Below are positions 25,626 through 33,231 of a stretch of 64,000 nt of DNA, piece by piece (positions within the stretch are counted from its first letter, which is position 1; every line of letters starts with the position of its first letter). The notes beneath the pieces are model-generated. The model saw only the letters and a program-made list of their open reading frames with translations, was not told the origin of the DNA and did no database searches. The DNA comes from Eisenbergiella sp900555195 (lineage in GTDB: Bacteria; Bacillota; Clostridia; Lachnospirales; Lachnospiraceae), in NCBI GenBank assembly GCA_902492555.1, contig CABUMH010000004.1, positions 6,438-70,437 on the forward strand. Direction: 5' to 3'. A program made the position numbers and the translations under genes.

Positions 25626-27051
25626 CTTCTCTTCCTCCTCTTATGTGTATCCGCAGAATCCGCTCCGTCTTCTCCGTCACCTTTGCCGCACTGCTGATGC
25701 GCCGCCCGATCACCCACAGGATATGGCTTCCGTCCGCAAGCAGCGGCCAGGACGGCCTTTCCTTTACCGGTATCTTTTCCTGAATCAAATATTCTTTCAG
25801 GCTCTTTTTCTGCAGCCTGTCATTCACGGCCAGGTAGTCTCCCGGCCTTCTGGTACGCAGTACCAGAGACTTTATTCTATCATAATCAAGCCATTTCGTA
25901 TATGTTTTTTGTTCAATTCCCTCACATTTTTCCCGCGGAATCACCATGCATTCCAGAATCCTCCCATCCGGCAGCGTACAGGATGCAGAGCCTTGTTCCA
26001 GAAGGCTTCCCGTCAGATCCGTTTCCGGCACTCCATCTCCTTCCGGACGGTTCCCAGGCCTTGTGAGCACCACGCGATGAAAGCTGCGCTCCGCCTCTAT
26101 CCCGCCCGGAAGGGCGATCCTGTTTCCGGACTGTGCGAAGAACAGGCTGTGAAGCTTATGAATATGGGCCGATGTGATATCCCGTCCCCCTCCTGTATAT
26201 TCTTCCAGAAGGAGCTTCAGCATATGAGTCTGCAGGAAGGCTTCTTCCTTCAGGAAAGCATCCACCAGCAGCCCTTCTTCCGGCTCTTTTCCTGCCATAC
26301 ACCGCTCCAGTGCCTGTCTCGCCATACGCTGTACATAGTCCGCCGTCTGCTGCAGCAATTCCGCTTCCCGGGCCAGATGAATGTCCGCATTCCCGCTGAT
26401 CTCGCTGCCGGCATAGGGCAGGATATGCCTGCGTATCTTGTTCCGGGTATAGGTATCCGTATCGTTGCTTTCATCTATTCGCCACTGAACCCCTCTTTCC
26501 TTCAGCCAGGCTTCGATCTCTTCTCTTCCTGTCTCCAGCAGGGGACGAATGATCTTCCCCCGTACGGGCCGGATGGATGCCATGCCGGACAGCCCAGTTC
26601 CCCGGAACAGATGAAACAAAAGCGTCTCTGCCCGGTCGTTCCTGTTATGGGCCACTGCAATCCTATCCGCTCCAAAGTCAGCCGCTGCTTCCTCAAACGC
26701 TGCATACCGAACCCTTCTGCCGGCTTCCTCCACAGACAGATTCCATTCCTTCGCCAATTCTTCCACCGGTTCTTCTTTCAGATAGAAGGGGATGCCAAGA
26801 CTGCCGCACAATTCTTTCACATACTGCGCATCCTCTCCCGCACCCTGCCTGATCAGATGGTTCACATGCACCGCTGCCACTTCCCAGCTGCGGGATGCCG
26901 CCAGCTGGGTAAGCAGCAGGAGAAGGCAGACGGAATCCGGGCCGCCGGATACGCCGGCCACAATCCTGCTGCCTTTTGGTGCCATCCCTTCTTTTTCCAT
27001 ATACCGGCATACTCTCTCCGCCAGCTCATCCCTCTCTTTTGTACTATGCAT
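25618..27051 (-). CDS. tilS: tRNA(Ile)-lysidine synthase
   Basis: This enzyme modifies the wobble C of tRNA-Ile (CAU) with lysine so it reads AUA; it is essential in most bacteria. The N-terminal PP-loop ATPase motif VAGVSGGPDSVCLLLLL lies near residues 36-52, followed by AVHVNHLIRQGAGEDAQYV and VAHNRNDRAETLLFHLFRG. The middle holds helical TilS domains and the C-terminal substrate-binding domain ends with RRPGDYLAVNDRLQKKSLKE and WVIGRRIS. The ATG at 27051 is preferred because GGAGAGG lies upstream. It sits directly after spoIIE. Confidence 0.95.
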   Translation of the reverse strand: MHSTKERDELAERVCRYMEKEGMAPKGSRIVAGVSGGPDSVCLLLLLTQLAASRSWEVAAVHVNHLIRQGAGEDAQYVKELCGSLGIPFYLKEEPVEELAKEWNLSVEEAGRRVRYAAFEEAAADFGADRIAVAHNRNDRAETLLFHLFRGTGLSGMASIRPVRGKIIRPLLETGREEIEAWLKERGVQWRIDESNDTDTYTRNKIRRHILPYAGSEISGNADIHLAREAELLQQTADYVQRMARQALERCMAGKEPEEGLLVDAFLKEEAFLQTHMLKLLLEEYTGGGRDITSAHIHKLHSLFFAQSGNRIALPGGIEAERSFHRVVLTRPGNRPEGDGVPETDLTGSLLEQGSASCTLPDGRILECMVIPREKCEGIEQKTYTKWLDYDRIKSLVLRTRRPGDYLAVNDRLQKKSLKEYLIQEKIPVKERPSWPLLADGSHILWVIGRRISSAAKVTEKTERILRIHIRGGREDD

Positions 27052-27114
27052 AATCCTCTCCACATTGAAGCGTCCTCGCTCCTGCCACCACTATATCCAA
27101 TCTTTCCCGGAAAA

Positions 27115-28311
27115 TCAATCCGTCTCTTCTCTTTTCCAAAGCCCTACGGCAAGCACTGTCATATCATCCCGAATCCTGCCTCGCTGCCGCTCGATAGAAT
27201 ACTTCATCAGGACGTTGGCGAGCTGACCCGGGGAAGAAGCCTCTGTTCCGGAAAGAAAACGGCTGAGCCTTGCTATTCCGTCTCCTCCCGCCCATCCTTC
27301 CAGCATGCCATCCGTCATCAGAATGATATAATCCCCATCCGAAAAGCTTCTTTTCTCCAACACGGGATCCATTCTGCCGAATGCGCCCAGCGGCAGGGCT
27401 GCCCCTTCAATCACTTCCACGCGGTTTCCGTGCTTAATAAAACTGGCTGCGGCCCCCGTTTTCAGGAACAGGCATTCTCCCTCATACAGGTCGATGCTGC
27501 ACATGTCCAGCGTGGGAAGGCGTTCCCCCGTTCCTCCGTTTGCCACCGCGCTGTTCATAAGGGCAGCGGCCATCTTCGGAGGGACGCCGGATTCCAGCAT
27601 GCTTTCCGCCATATCCGTTACCGCTTCACTGTCCTGGCAGGCTTCCCTGCCCGAGCCCATGCCATCGGAAAGCACCGCCGTCAGGTTCCCGTCCCCTGCC
27701 TCAAAAAAGGAAAAATTATCCCCGGAGATTTCCTCCGTCTCCTTAACCGCTTTCGCCGTTCCCGTCAGATACATATATTCCGGTTCTTCTTCAAAAAAAT
27801 AGCAGACAGGCTCCCTGCCGATGAAGAAAGGATTTCTCTTGGCGGAGATCAGGCGGATATCCAGGAGCACGGACAGATAATCCGCAGCTTCCTCAACGGT
27901 TCTGGAATTCTTCGTCCGCGCGGAAAGAAGCACAGAAAGCTCCATCCGCCCGTCTCCGCGCCGGATCAGATAGATATCCCGCGCCTCCAGCCCTTCCTGC
28001 CTGAGCCCTTTTTCAAGCCGCCTCTGCCTGCGTCCCCCCAGGCGGATCAACCGTACGGATTCCTCCGCCGCTTGATTCATCATGTCCGCCAATTCCTGAA
28101 GGTTGCCGGCAAACAGCTGACGTCCTTCCGCCAGCCGCTTCTTAAGCAGACGGAAGGCGCGTTCCTGCTCCTGTGTATCTCCTTCTTCCGCTTCTTCTCC
28201 AAAGATCTGTGCCAGGTTCTGAAAGGTATCGGCACATACCTTAATCTTTCTCCTGCCATATTCCAATAGATAAACAGACTGCGCCCCATCCTGTACATTT
28301 CTGTTTCTCAT
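27115..28311 (-). CDS. spoIIE: SpoIIE-family protein phosphatase, short form without membrane domain
   Basis: SpoIIE dephosphorylates SpoIIAA to release sigma-F in the forespore. Here the PP2C domain is complete: VLSDGMGSGREACQDSE (about residues 214-230), MCSIDLYEGECLFLKTGAAA, LMTDGMLEG and the final DDMTVLAVGLW carry the metal aspartates. Upstream lies the region LEYGRRKIKVCADTFQNLAQ that follows the membrane segments in other SpoIIE proteins. At 398 residues it is half the usual 800, and all ten or so transmembrane helices are absent. A promoter lies only about 70 bases before the start, so the short form appears to be the encoded one. Gene position between divIC and tilS supports identity. 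Confidence 0.88.
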   Translation of the reverse strand: MRNRNVQDGAQSVYLLEYGRRKIKVCADTFQNLAQIFGEEAEEGDTQEQERAFRLLKKRLAEGRQLFAGNLQELADMMNQAAEESVRLIRLGGRRQRRLEKGLRQEGLEARDIYLIRRGDGRMELSVLLSARTKNSRTVEEAADYLSVLLDIRLISAKRNPFFIGREPVCYFFEEEPEYMYLTGTAKAVKETEEISGDNFSFFEAGDGNLTAVLSDGMGSGREACQDSEAVTDMAESMLESGVPPKMAAALMNSAVANGGTGERLPTLDMCSIDLYEGECLFLKTGAAASFIKHGNRVEVIEGAALPLGAFGRMDPVLEKRSFSDGDYIILMTDGMLEGWAGGDGIARLSRFLSGTEASSPGQLANVLMKYSIERQRGRIRDDMTVLAVGLWKREETD

Positions 28312-28390
28312 CCGCCATCCCGCCTTTCCTCACCCATGGTCCTGCAGCCCTCTCTTCCTTTCAGAATGCAGTTTCTCCGGGCGTTCTTCC

Positions 28391-28424
28391 ATTATAGCGG
28401 GGACGAAACGCACGATTTGTCAAA
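28391..28424 (-). promoter_or_regulatory. spoIIE promoter with 21-bp spacer and possible Spo0A box
   Basis: On the minus strand TTGACA (28423-28418) and TATAAT (28396-28391) are both consensus but 21 bases apart, not 17. Sigma-A promoters activated by Spo0A, including spoIIE and spoIIG of Bacillus subtilis, are known for such long spacers. TTTGTCAAA on the plus strand (28416-28424), over the -35 box, is one base off the 0A-box core TGTCGAA. Confidence 0.55.
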
Positions 28425-28605
28425 GCATGGCCGCCATCCAGCCGAAAGCATCTTTCTATTTTGCGCTTTTTCTCATATTTTCTTGCTTTTTCCGACGTTT
28501 TTTCCTTTTTCTTTTTCCTATTCTCTTCTATTCCCACAAGCGCTCCGTCGCGAGAGTCAACTCCTTCCTTTCCTGCTAGCTTCCTTTCCCGCCAGGCGCA
28601 CAACT

Positions 28606-28640
28606 AAAAAAAGACCGTGAGCCCTGTCCCCCGGTCTTTT
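28606..28640 (-). terminator. Terminator of the yabP-yabQ-divIC unit
   Basis: On the minus strand AAAGACCG and CGGTCTTT pair across a 15-base loop and are followed by a run of T. It starts directly at the divIC stop codon and separates that unit from spoIIE. Confidence 0.75.
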
Positions 28641-28641
28641 C

Positions 28642-28950
28642 CTATTCTTCCGGCTTGTAAATGATCTCTCCTTCATTTACCAGCCCCAACTTTTCTTTCG
28701 CAACCTCTTCCACATATTTCTTGGTCTGCGTATATTTCCTGTATTCCTCTATCTCCTGTGTCCGCGCATTCTCCGCGTCAATCTGCTCCTGCAGCGCCTT
28801 CTCTTCCGTCTGATAGGCTTCCAGTTTCTGTCTTAATTCCACGCTTTTCACAGATACCACCACAAGCAGCATGAGCACCACCATCAGGACAAGGAACATC
28901 CCGAGCCGGTTCTGCCGCTTCTTGCGGAATACCACCCTTCTTTTTACCAT
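28642..28950 (-). CDS. divIC: Septum formation initiator / cell-division protein DivIC
   Basis: A 102-residue bitopic membrane protein of the FtsL-DivIC-DivIB division complex. A basic cytoplasmic start (VVFRKKRQNRLG) precedes one transmembrane helix (MFLVLMVVLMLLVVVSV, about residues 18-34). A heptad-rich coiled coil follows (VELRQKLEAYQTEEKALQEQ) and the conserved end YVEEVAKEKLGLVNEGEIIY. Length and position after yabQ are standard. Confidence 0.93.
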   Translation of the reverse strand: MVKRRVVFRKKRQNRLGMFLVLMVVLMLLVVVSVKSVELRQKLEAYQTEEKALQEQIDAENARTQEIEEYRKYTQTKKYVEEVAKEKLGLVNEGEIIYKPEE

Positions 28951-28974
28951 TCCTGCAACACCTCTTTTGAACGG

Positions 28975-29523
28975 TCAGTCCGCCTTGCGCCGCTGTCTTT
29001 TTCTCTTCTGGTTTCTGGCATTTTCAGCGTTTCTGATTTCCATTTTAATCGCTCTGACCCATGCCGTCAACCTGGTTTTTAACTGTCTGCGGCGAACTCT
29101 TGCCCATACAGCACTCCTGCGCGCCGCCCTTCCTGAAAATACCGCGATTTTTTCCGCCAGGTATCGAAAAGGCGCAGATACCTTCCACAACAGCTTCCAC
29201 GTCCATTCCAGAAAACGGTTCATCAAACCGGAAGTCAGCTTTACCAGCGGCCTGCTCAGCGTCTTCTTATAAAGGAACATGCCGCAGCCCGCTCCGATCA
29301 CTGCAAACCAGCGGAACGCCCCGTTATTTTCATAATACAGCATGGTAAAAATGCCGCCCGTAGCCAGGAGCCAGAAGATCAGATCCTCCAGGGAAAGCAA
29401 AAGAATCCCATGGGGAACCACCCTTCTGAAGATCCGAAACAGATCATAAAAAAACGTGATGAATGCCCCCAGAAGAAAGGAATGCAGCATGAAATAACTC
29501 TCTCCCGCAATCTGGCCGCTCAT
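28975..29523 (-). CDS. yabQ: Spore cortex biosynthesis protein YabQ
   Basis: A 182-residue membrane protein needed for spore cortex formation in Bacillus subtilis. About four hydrophobic segments are visible: SYFMLHSFLLGAFITFFYDL, VVPHGILLLSLEDLIFWLLA, GIFTMLYYENNGAFRWFAVI and GAGCGMFLYKK. The C-terminus is long and very basic (RNAENARNQKRKRQRRKAD). It lies between yabP and divIC, the conserved order. It should be expressed in the mother cell through the promoter before yabP. Confidence 0.9.
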   Translation of the reverse strand: MSGQIAGESYFMLHSFLLGAFITFFYDLFRIFRRVVPHGILLLSLEDLIFWLLATGGIFTMLYYENNGAFRWFAVIGAGCGMFLYKKTLSRPLVKLTSGLMNRFLEWTWKLLWKVSAPFRYLAEKIAVFSGRAARRSAVWARVRRRQLKTRLTAWVRAIKMEIRNAENARNQKRKRQRRKAD

Positions 29524-29531
29524 ATGCCCAC

Positions 29532-29822
29532 CTACTTAAAGAGCCTGGAGAGAAGCGATTCCCCTTTTCCCCCGTATCCGGTATTCTCCGAATAGGTCAG
29601 GCTGTCTATTTTGCCGTCCACATCCACTTCCCCTTTGTCCAGCATCAGCCGGCTCACATGCAGGTCATTCCCTTTCAGCATCAGCATGCCCTGTTCCGTT
29701 TCCAGAAGGATTTCCGCAACGTCAAAGGACAGCACATCACATACGCCGCTGATATTGCAGATGTTTCTGTCCGTCATTACGATTTTATGCGCTCTCGCCC
29801 TGCCGGCATTCAGATCTTCCAT
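29532..29822 (-). CDS. yabP: Sporulation protein YabP
   Basis: A 96-residue protein of the YabP/YqfC family, small beta-rich proteins that work in the mother cell during engulfment and cortex formation. Family features are HKIVMTDRNICNISGVCDVL, SFDVAEILLETEQGMLMLKG and NDLHVSRLMLDKGEVDVDGK, ending with IDSLTYSE. A GAGAGGAGC Shine-Dalgarno precedes the start. yabQ follows after 8 bases. Confidence 0.93.
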   Translation of the reverse strand: MEDLNAGRARAHKIVMTDRNICNISGVCDVLSFDVAEILLETEQGMLMLKGNDLHVSRLMLDKGEVDVDGKIDSLTYSENTGYGGKGESLLSRLFK

Positions 29823-29852
29823 AGCTTTGCTCCTCTCTGCGTTCTTTTAAGA

Positions 29853-29881
29853 AATATATGAGGGGCAAAGCGGGAATATGA
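29853..29881 (-). promoter_or_regulatory. Sigma-E-type promoter of yabP
   Basis: On the minus strand TCATATT (29881-29875), 14 bases, CATATATT (29860-29853). The -35 matches the sigma-E consensus KMATATT fully. The -10 differs from CATACANT at one position. The spacing is right. yabP is a sigma-E gene in Bacillus subtilis. Confidence 0.65.
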
Positions 29882-29887
29882 CAGATG

Positions 29888-30127
29888 CTACAGGTATTTG
29901 AACAGTTCCCCTGCGTTCTCCTTCCTCACGGTCTCCTGTACATCCAGCACCTGAACCTTCACGTCCTTGTTTCCGAACTGTATGGTGATGATATCCCCTT
30001 CCTTCACGTTGGTTGAGGCTTTGGCCGGCTTGTCATTAATGAGCACGCGTCCTGCGTCACAGGCCTCATTTGCCACAGTGCGCCTCTTGATCAGACGGGA
30101 TACCTTCAGATATTTGTCCAGTCTCAT
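29888..30127 (-). CDS. rqcP: S4-domain RNA-binding protein (RqcP/YabO family)
   Basis: A 79-residue single S4 domain: MRLDKYLKVSRLIKRRTVAN, EACDAGRVLINDKPAKASTN and VKEGDIITIQFGNKDVKVQV. In Firmicutes this protein binds the 50S subunit and helps RqcH add alanine tails in ribosome quality control; it was formerly called YabO or RlbP. Its place between hupB and yabP is the conserved one. Confidence 0.9.
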   Translation of the reverse strand: MRLDKYLKVSRLIKRRTVANEACDAGRVLINDKPAKASTNVKEGDIITIQFGNKDVKVQVLDVQETVRKENAGELFKYL

Positions 30128-30147
30128 TCTTTTACCTCCTCTAATAA

Positions 30148-30177
30148 AAAACGGCCGCCAATGCTGGCAGCCGTCCT
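30148..30177 (-). terminator. Hairpin between hupB and the S4-domain gene
   Basis: On the minus strand ACGGCTGCCA, loop GCAT, TGGCGGCCGT (one mismatch), followed by TTTTTTA. A likely terminator of hupB. Readthrough probably serves the S4 gene, which has no obvious promoter of its own. Confidence 0.7.
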
Positions 30178-30241
30178 TTTCTCTTCAAAAACCGTAATTC
30201 CCGCAGCCCTGCATGCTCGCTGCAGGCACATATCCTTCCGA

Positions 30242-30517
30242 TTATGCGTTCAGCATGTCCTTTAAAGCCTTGCCCGCTTTGAACTTAGGGCTCTTGGACG
30301 CTGCGATGTGCATCACTTCGCCGCTCTGAGGATTTCTTCCTTCTCTTGCAGCTCTCTCAGATACTTCAAACGTTCCGAATCCAACCAGCTGAACCTTCTC
30401 ACCCTTCTTCAGCTCGTCCGCTACTACATCAGTGAAAGCCTTGAGAGCCTTCTCCGCATCTTTCTTGGAAATTTCAGCCGCTTCAGCCATTGCTGCAACT
30501 AACTCTGTTTTGTTCAT
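30242..30517 (-). CDS. hupB: DNA-binding protein HU
   Basis: A 91-residue nucleoid protein. It is typical throughout: MNKTELVAAMAEAAEISKKD, GEKVQLVGFGTFEVSERAAR and the DNA-contacting beta arm EGRNPQSGEVMHIAASKSPK, ending FKAGKALKDMLN. A strong sigma-A promoter (30592-30620) lies 75 bases upstream. First gene of the conserved block. Confidence 0.97.
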   Translation of the reverse strand: MNKTELVAAMAEAAEISKKDAEKALKAFTDVVADELKKGEKVQLVGFGTFEVSERAAREGRNPQSGEVMHIAASKSPKFKAGKALKDMLNA

Positions 30518-30591
30518 TATGAACTCCTCCTGTACTCAATTTTAAATAAATTCGGTATGCAAAAAGAGTAAACTCTTAAGACACTATATTA

Positions 30592-30620
30592 TATATAAAC
30601 GTTCCACCCCTCTTTGTCAA
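30592..30620 (-). promoter_or_regulatory. Promoter of hupB
   Basis: On the minus strand TTGACA (30620-30615), 17 bases, TATATA (30597-30592). Both boxes and the spacing are near ideal. Confidence 0.75.
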
Positions 30621-30702
30621 GACTTTCCCTTGAAAAAAGCGGCATTTTTGCGGCATTTTTCCCTTTTTCCCAGCACATGTTAACAGAAAAAGAAACGGGG
30701 AA

Positions 30703-30729
30703 AGGCGCGTGCCATTTTCTGGAAACGCG
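30703..30729 (-). terminator. Possible terminator after the CotS-type gene
   Basis: GGCGCGT and ACGCGCC pair across a 13-base loop. The minus strand continues TTTCCCC, a weak T run. It lies about 75 bases past the stop of the spore-coat kinase gene. Confidence 0.4.
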
Positions 30730-30803
30730 CCATGTTTTATCGTTTTTTCGCCCATCATTTTTCTCCGGCAAAGGACGTATGTCACTCCGTCATCGCCGCA
30801 AGA

Positions 30804-31796
30804 TCAATATTGCCAGATGCTCTCCAGGAACACGCATTTTTCCGCTTCCTGGCTGAGCAGATTCTCCAATTTCTCCTGATTTCTTCCGGGTATCCATGTT
30901 TTGGTGCTGTTATAGTAGAAATTGACGATCTTCCAGAATTTTTCCGGATAGACAAATCTGTAGTAAAGCTGTGTTCTGTCCTCATCCGTGAGCGTCCGCT
31001 GTGTCTCATAGGCGGTCAGCATGCTCAGCGCAAGGCTCGGCGACCAGTTGTTTTTCTCCAGAAGCTTGCGCAAAAACAGATACAGATCCCGAATCGGATT
31101 ATCCAGAAGGAACTTTTCAAAATTGATCACCGCAAAGCCGTCAGGCCTGCAGATCAGATTATGATGCTGGAAGTCTCCATGGCAGAACACCGCCTGCGCA
31201 CCCGTTCCGGGAGAGGCCTTTTCCTGCTTCCCCCTGTCCTTCTTCAGGCACTCTTCCGCTTTGAGCGCCTTTTCATAGAAGAAATCATAATGGTGCAGCA
31301 AATATATCTCAAATTCTGTCTTCTGCCCCTTTTCCCGCAGATACCGGCGCACTTTTTTCAGTTCCCGATTATGCTTCAGATACTCTTTCTCCAGGCTGAA
31401 CGCGGGAATCTGGTACTCCGAAGCCAGCTGAGGCTGCGTCATGGCATGATGGAGCCTGCCGAGCGTTTTGACCGCATTCTGGCATTCCTTCACGTCCCGC
31501 AGGTTGCATTCCCTTCCCTCGAACCAGGTTTTCAGGATATAAGGAACCCGATCCTGATCGTAGGAAATCAGCTCCCCCTCCTTATTGCGCCTTAATTCTT
31601 CCACAGCTGTAAAACCGGATTCCCTTATCCGGGCAAGCAGTTTCTCCTGCGCTTCCAGCCTCGCCGCAGGGCCTGTATATTCCTTCAGAATATACCAGCC
31701 TTCTTCCGTCTGTGCGAGAAGCGCCCCCCTGCCCTTCGCCGTTCGCAGGATCTGTATGTCATATTTTTCAAAAATGCTCACCGCTCTGTCATTCAC
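30804..31796 (-). CDS. CotS/YutH-family spore coat protein (kinase-like fold)
   Basis: A 330-residue protein with an aminoglycoside-phosphotransferase-like fold, the family of CotS, CotI and YutH. It shows GRGALLAQTEEGWYILKEYT (nucleotide-binding sheet with the lysine), a catalytic-loop-like AVFCHGDFQHHNLICRPDGF and AVINFEKFLLDNPIRDLYLF. In that last segment the usual metal-binding aspartate of APH enzymes is replaced by asparagine. The start is GTG at 31796, set by GGGAGGAA upstream. A weak mother-cell-type promoter (CATAAGAT near 31884) may drive it. Confidence 0.85.
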   Translation of the reverse strand: MNDRAVSIFEKYDIQILRTAKGRGALLAQTEEGWYILKEYTGPAARLEAQEKLLARIRESGFTAVEELRRNKEGELISYDQDRVPYILKTWFEGRECNLRDVKECQNAVKTLGRLHHAMTQPQLASEYQIPAFSLEKEYLKHNRELKKVRRYLREKGQKTEFEIYLLHHYDFFYEKALKAEECLKKDRGKQEKASPGTGAQAVFCHGDFQHHNLICRPDGFAVINFEKFLLDNPIRDLYLFLRKLLEKNNWSPSLALSMLTAYETQRTLTDEDRTQLYYRFVYPEKFWKIVNFYYNSTKTWIPGRNQEKLENLLSQEAEKCVFLESIWQY

Positions 31797-31902
31797 TGCC
31801 GCTTCCTCCCTCTCATCCCGGGGCCTGTCGGGAATTACACCGCATTTCTTGGCATCCGTTCATCCCGTAGGTATTACCTATCTTATGAGAAGGAAACGCA
31901 AC

Positions 31903-33231
31903 TTATGTTTCTTTCGGAAGGTTTGCGAGCAAATATTCTTTCGTATTTTTCTCAGGTTCTTCAAGAACAATCTCAAGGAGAGCGTTCAGCGTCTCTCCCA
32001 GCGCCGGACCTGGCTTCATTCCATGCCGGATCAGATCGCTCCCCGTGACAGCCAGTTCCTTCAGGGTCAGAGGTGCTCCTTCCCGGCTGATCTCTTCCCA
32101 GAGAGCCTTCAGGCGTTCCAGGCTGTTTTCTTCATCCTGTCTGCGCTCATCCCTACAAGCCGCCAGATCTGCGGCCTTTACTTCCAGAATCAGAGGAAAC
32201 AGATCCGGCCCCATCTTGGAAGCTGCTTTGCGCACTGCCCTTTTTTCCAACCCGATCTTTGCATCATGCCATGTGACGAGACGGCAGACCAACTCTATGG
32301 TAGCATTGTCATAGCGCAGCCTTTTCAGAATATCCCTGGCCATGGAAGCGGAAACGGACGCATGCCCCTCATGGGACGCATTTCCCCTTTCATCCGCGTC
32401 TTGGCAGACGGGTTTCCCAATATCATGCAAGAGCATGGCCAGGCGCAGACAGCGTTCCGGCCGGACAGCCTGCATGGCGCACAGCGTGCGTTCCCCTTCA
32501 CGATAGGAATGGTTCTCATGATTCTGCCTCAGTTCCATCAGCCGGTCGAACTCAGGAAGTATCTGGGCAGTGATTCCGCTTTCCCAGGCCGTGCGCAAAA
32601 ACTGAGGGTGAGGGCTGACCAGCAGTTTGGTCAGTTCCACCTGAATCCGTTCCGCGCTCACCTGGCTCAGCCTGGATGCATGGCCGCGGATGGCGGACTT
32701 GGTTCTCTCCTCAATGACGAACCCAAGCTGGGCGGAGAAACGAACGGCCCGCATAATCCGCAGCGCGTCTTCCGTAAAACGCTCGTCCGGATCACCGACA
32801 CATCGGATGATCCCTGCCTTCAGATCCTCTTTTCCTCCAAAAGCATCCACAAGGCCCTGTTCTTCGTTATAAGCCATGGCATTGATCGTAAAGTCGCGCC
32901 TGCGCAGATCCTCCTTCAGTTCCGCGGTAAAGGCCACTTCCTTCGGATGTCTGCCGTCCTCATATTCTCCGTCCACCCGATAGGTCGTCACCTCATACCC
33001 TCTGCCGTGCATCATCACCGTCACCGTTCCGTGCTGGATGCCCGTGTCGATGGTGCGGCTAAATAAAGCCTTGGTCTCTTCCGGCTTTGCCTGGGTCGTA
33101 ATATCCCAGTCCTCCGGCGTGCGGCCCAGCAGGCTGTCCCGTACACAGCCGCCTACCGCATAGGCTTCATATCCCGCCCGCTGCAATGTATGAAGGATTG
33201 TCCGCACCTCCTGCGGAAGCTTTATAACCAT
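31903..33231 (-). CDS. cca: CCA tRNA nucleotidyltransferase
   Basis: A 442-residue class II enzyme that adds or repairs the 3' CCA of tRNAs; neither tRNA here encodes CCA. The catalytic head has VGGCVRDSLLGRTPEDWDIT with the two metal aspartates, then RRDFTINAMAYNEEQGLVD and DPDERFTEDALRIMRAVRFS. An HD-type domain follows (LAMLLHDIGKPVCQDADERG). Its start overlaps the end of the upstream glycosidase gene by about 10 bases, so it may be translated from that transcript. Confidence 0.95.
   Translation of the reverse strand: MVIKLPQEVRTILHTLQRAGYEAYAVGGCVRDSLLGRTPEDWDITTQAKPEETKALFSRTIDTGIQHGTVTVMMHGRGYEVTTYRVDGEYEDGRHPKEVAFTAELKEDLRRRDFTINAMAYNEEQGLVDAFGGKEDLKAGIIRCVGDPDERFTEDALRIMRAVRFSAQLGFVIEERTKSAIRGHASRLSQVSAERIQVELTKLLVSPHPQFLRTAWESGITAQILPEFDRLMELRQNHENHSYREGERTLCAMQAVRPERCLRLAMLLHDIGKPVCQDADERGNASHEGHASVSASMARDILKRLRYDNATIELVCRLVTWHDAKIGLEKRAVRKAASKMGPDLFPLILEVKAADLAACRDERRQDEENSLERLKALWEEISREGAPLTLKELAVTGSDLIRHGMKPGPALGETLNALLEIVLEEPEKNTKEYLLANLPKET

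Noticed and set aside
25645..28269. An 874-residue open frame on the plus strand
   Set aside because: It lies antisense to tilS and spoIIE, which have clear motifs and conserved order. Its protein is low-complexity and rich in H, P and R, typical of a shadow frame.
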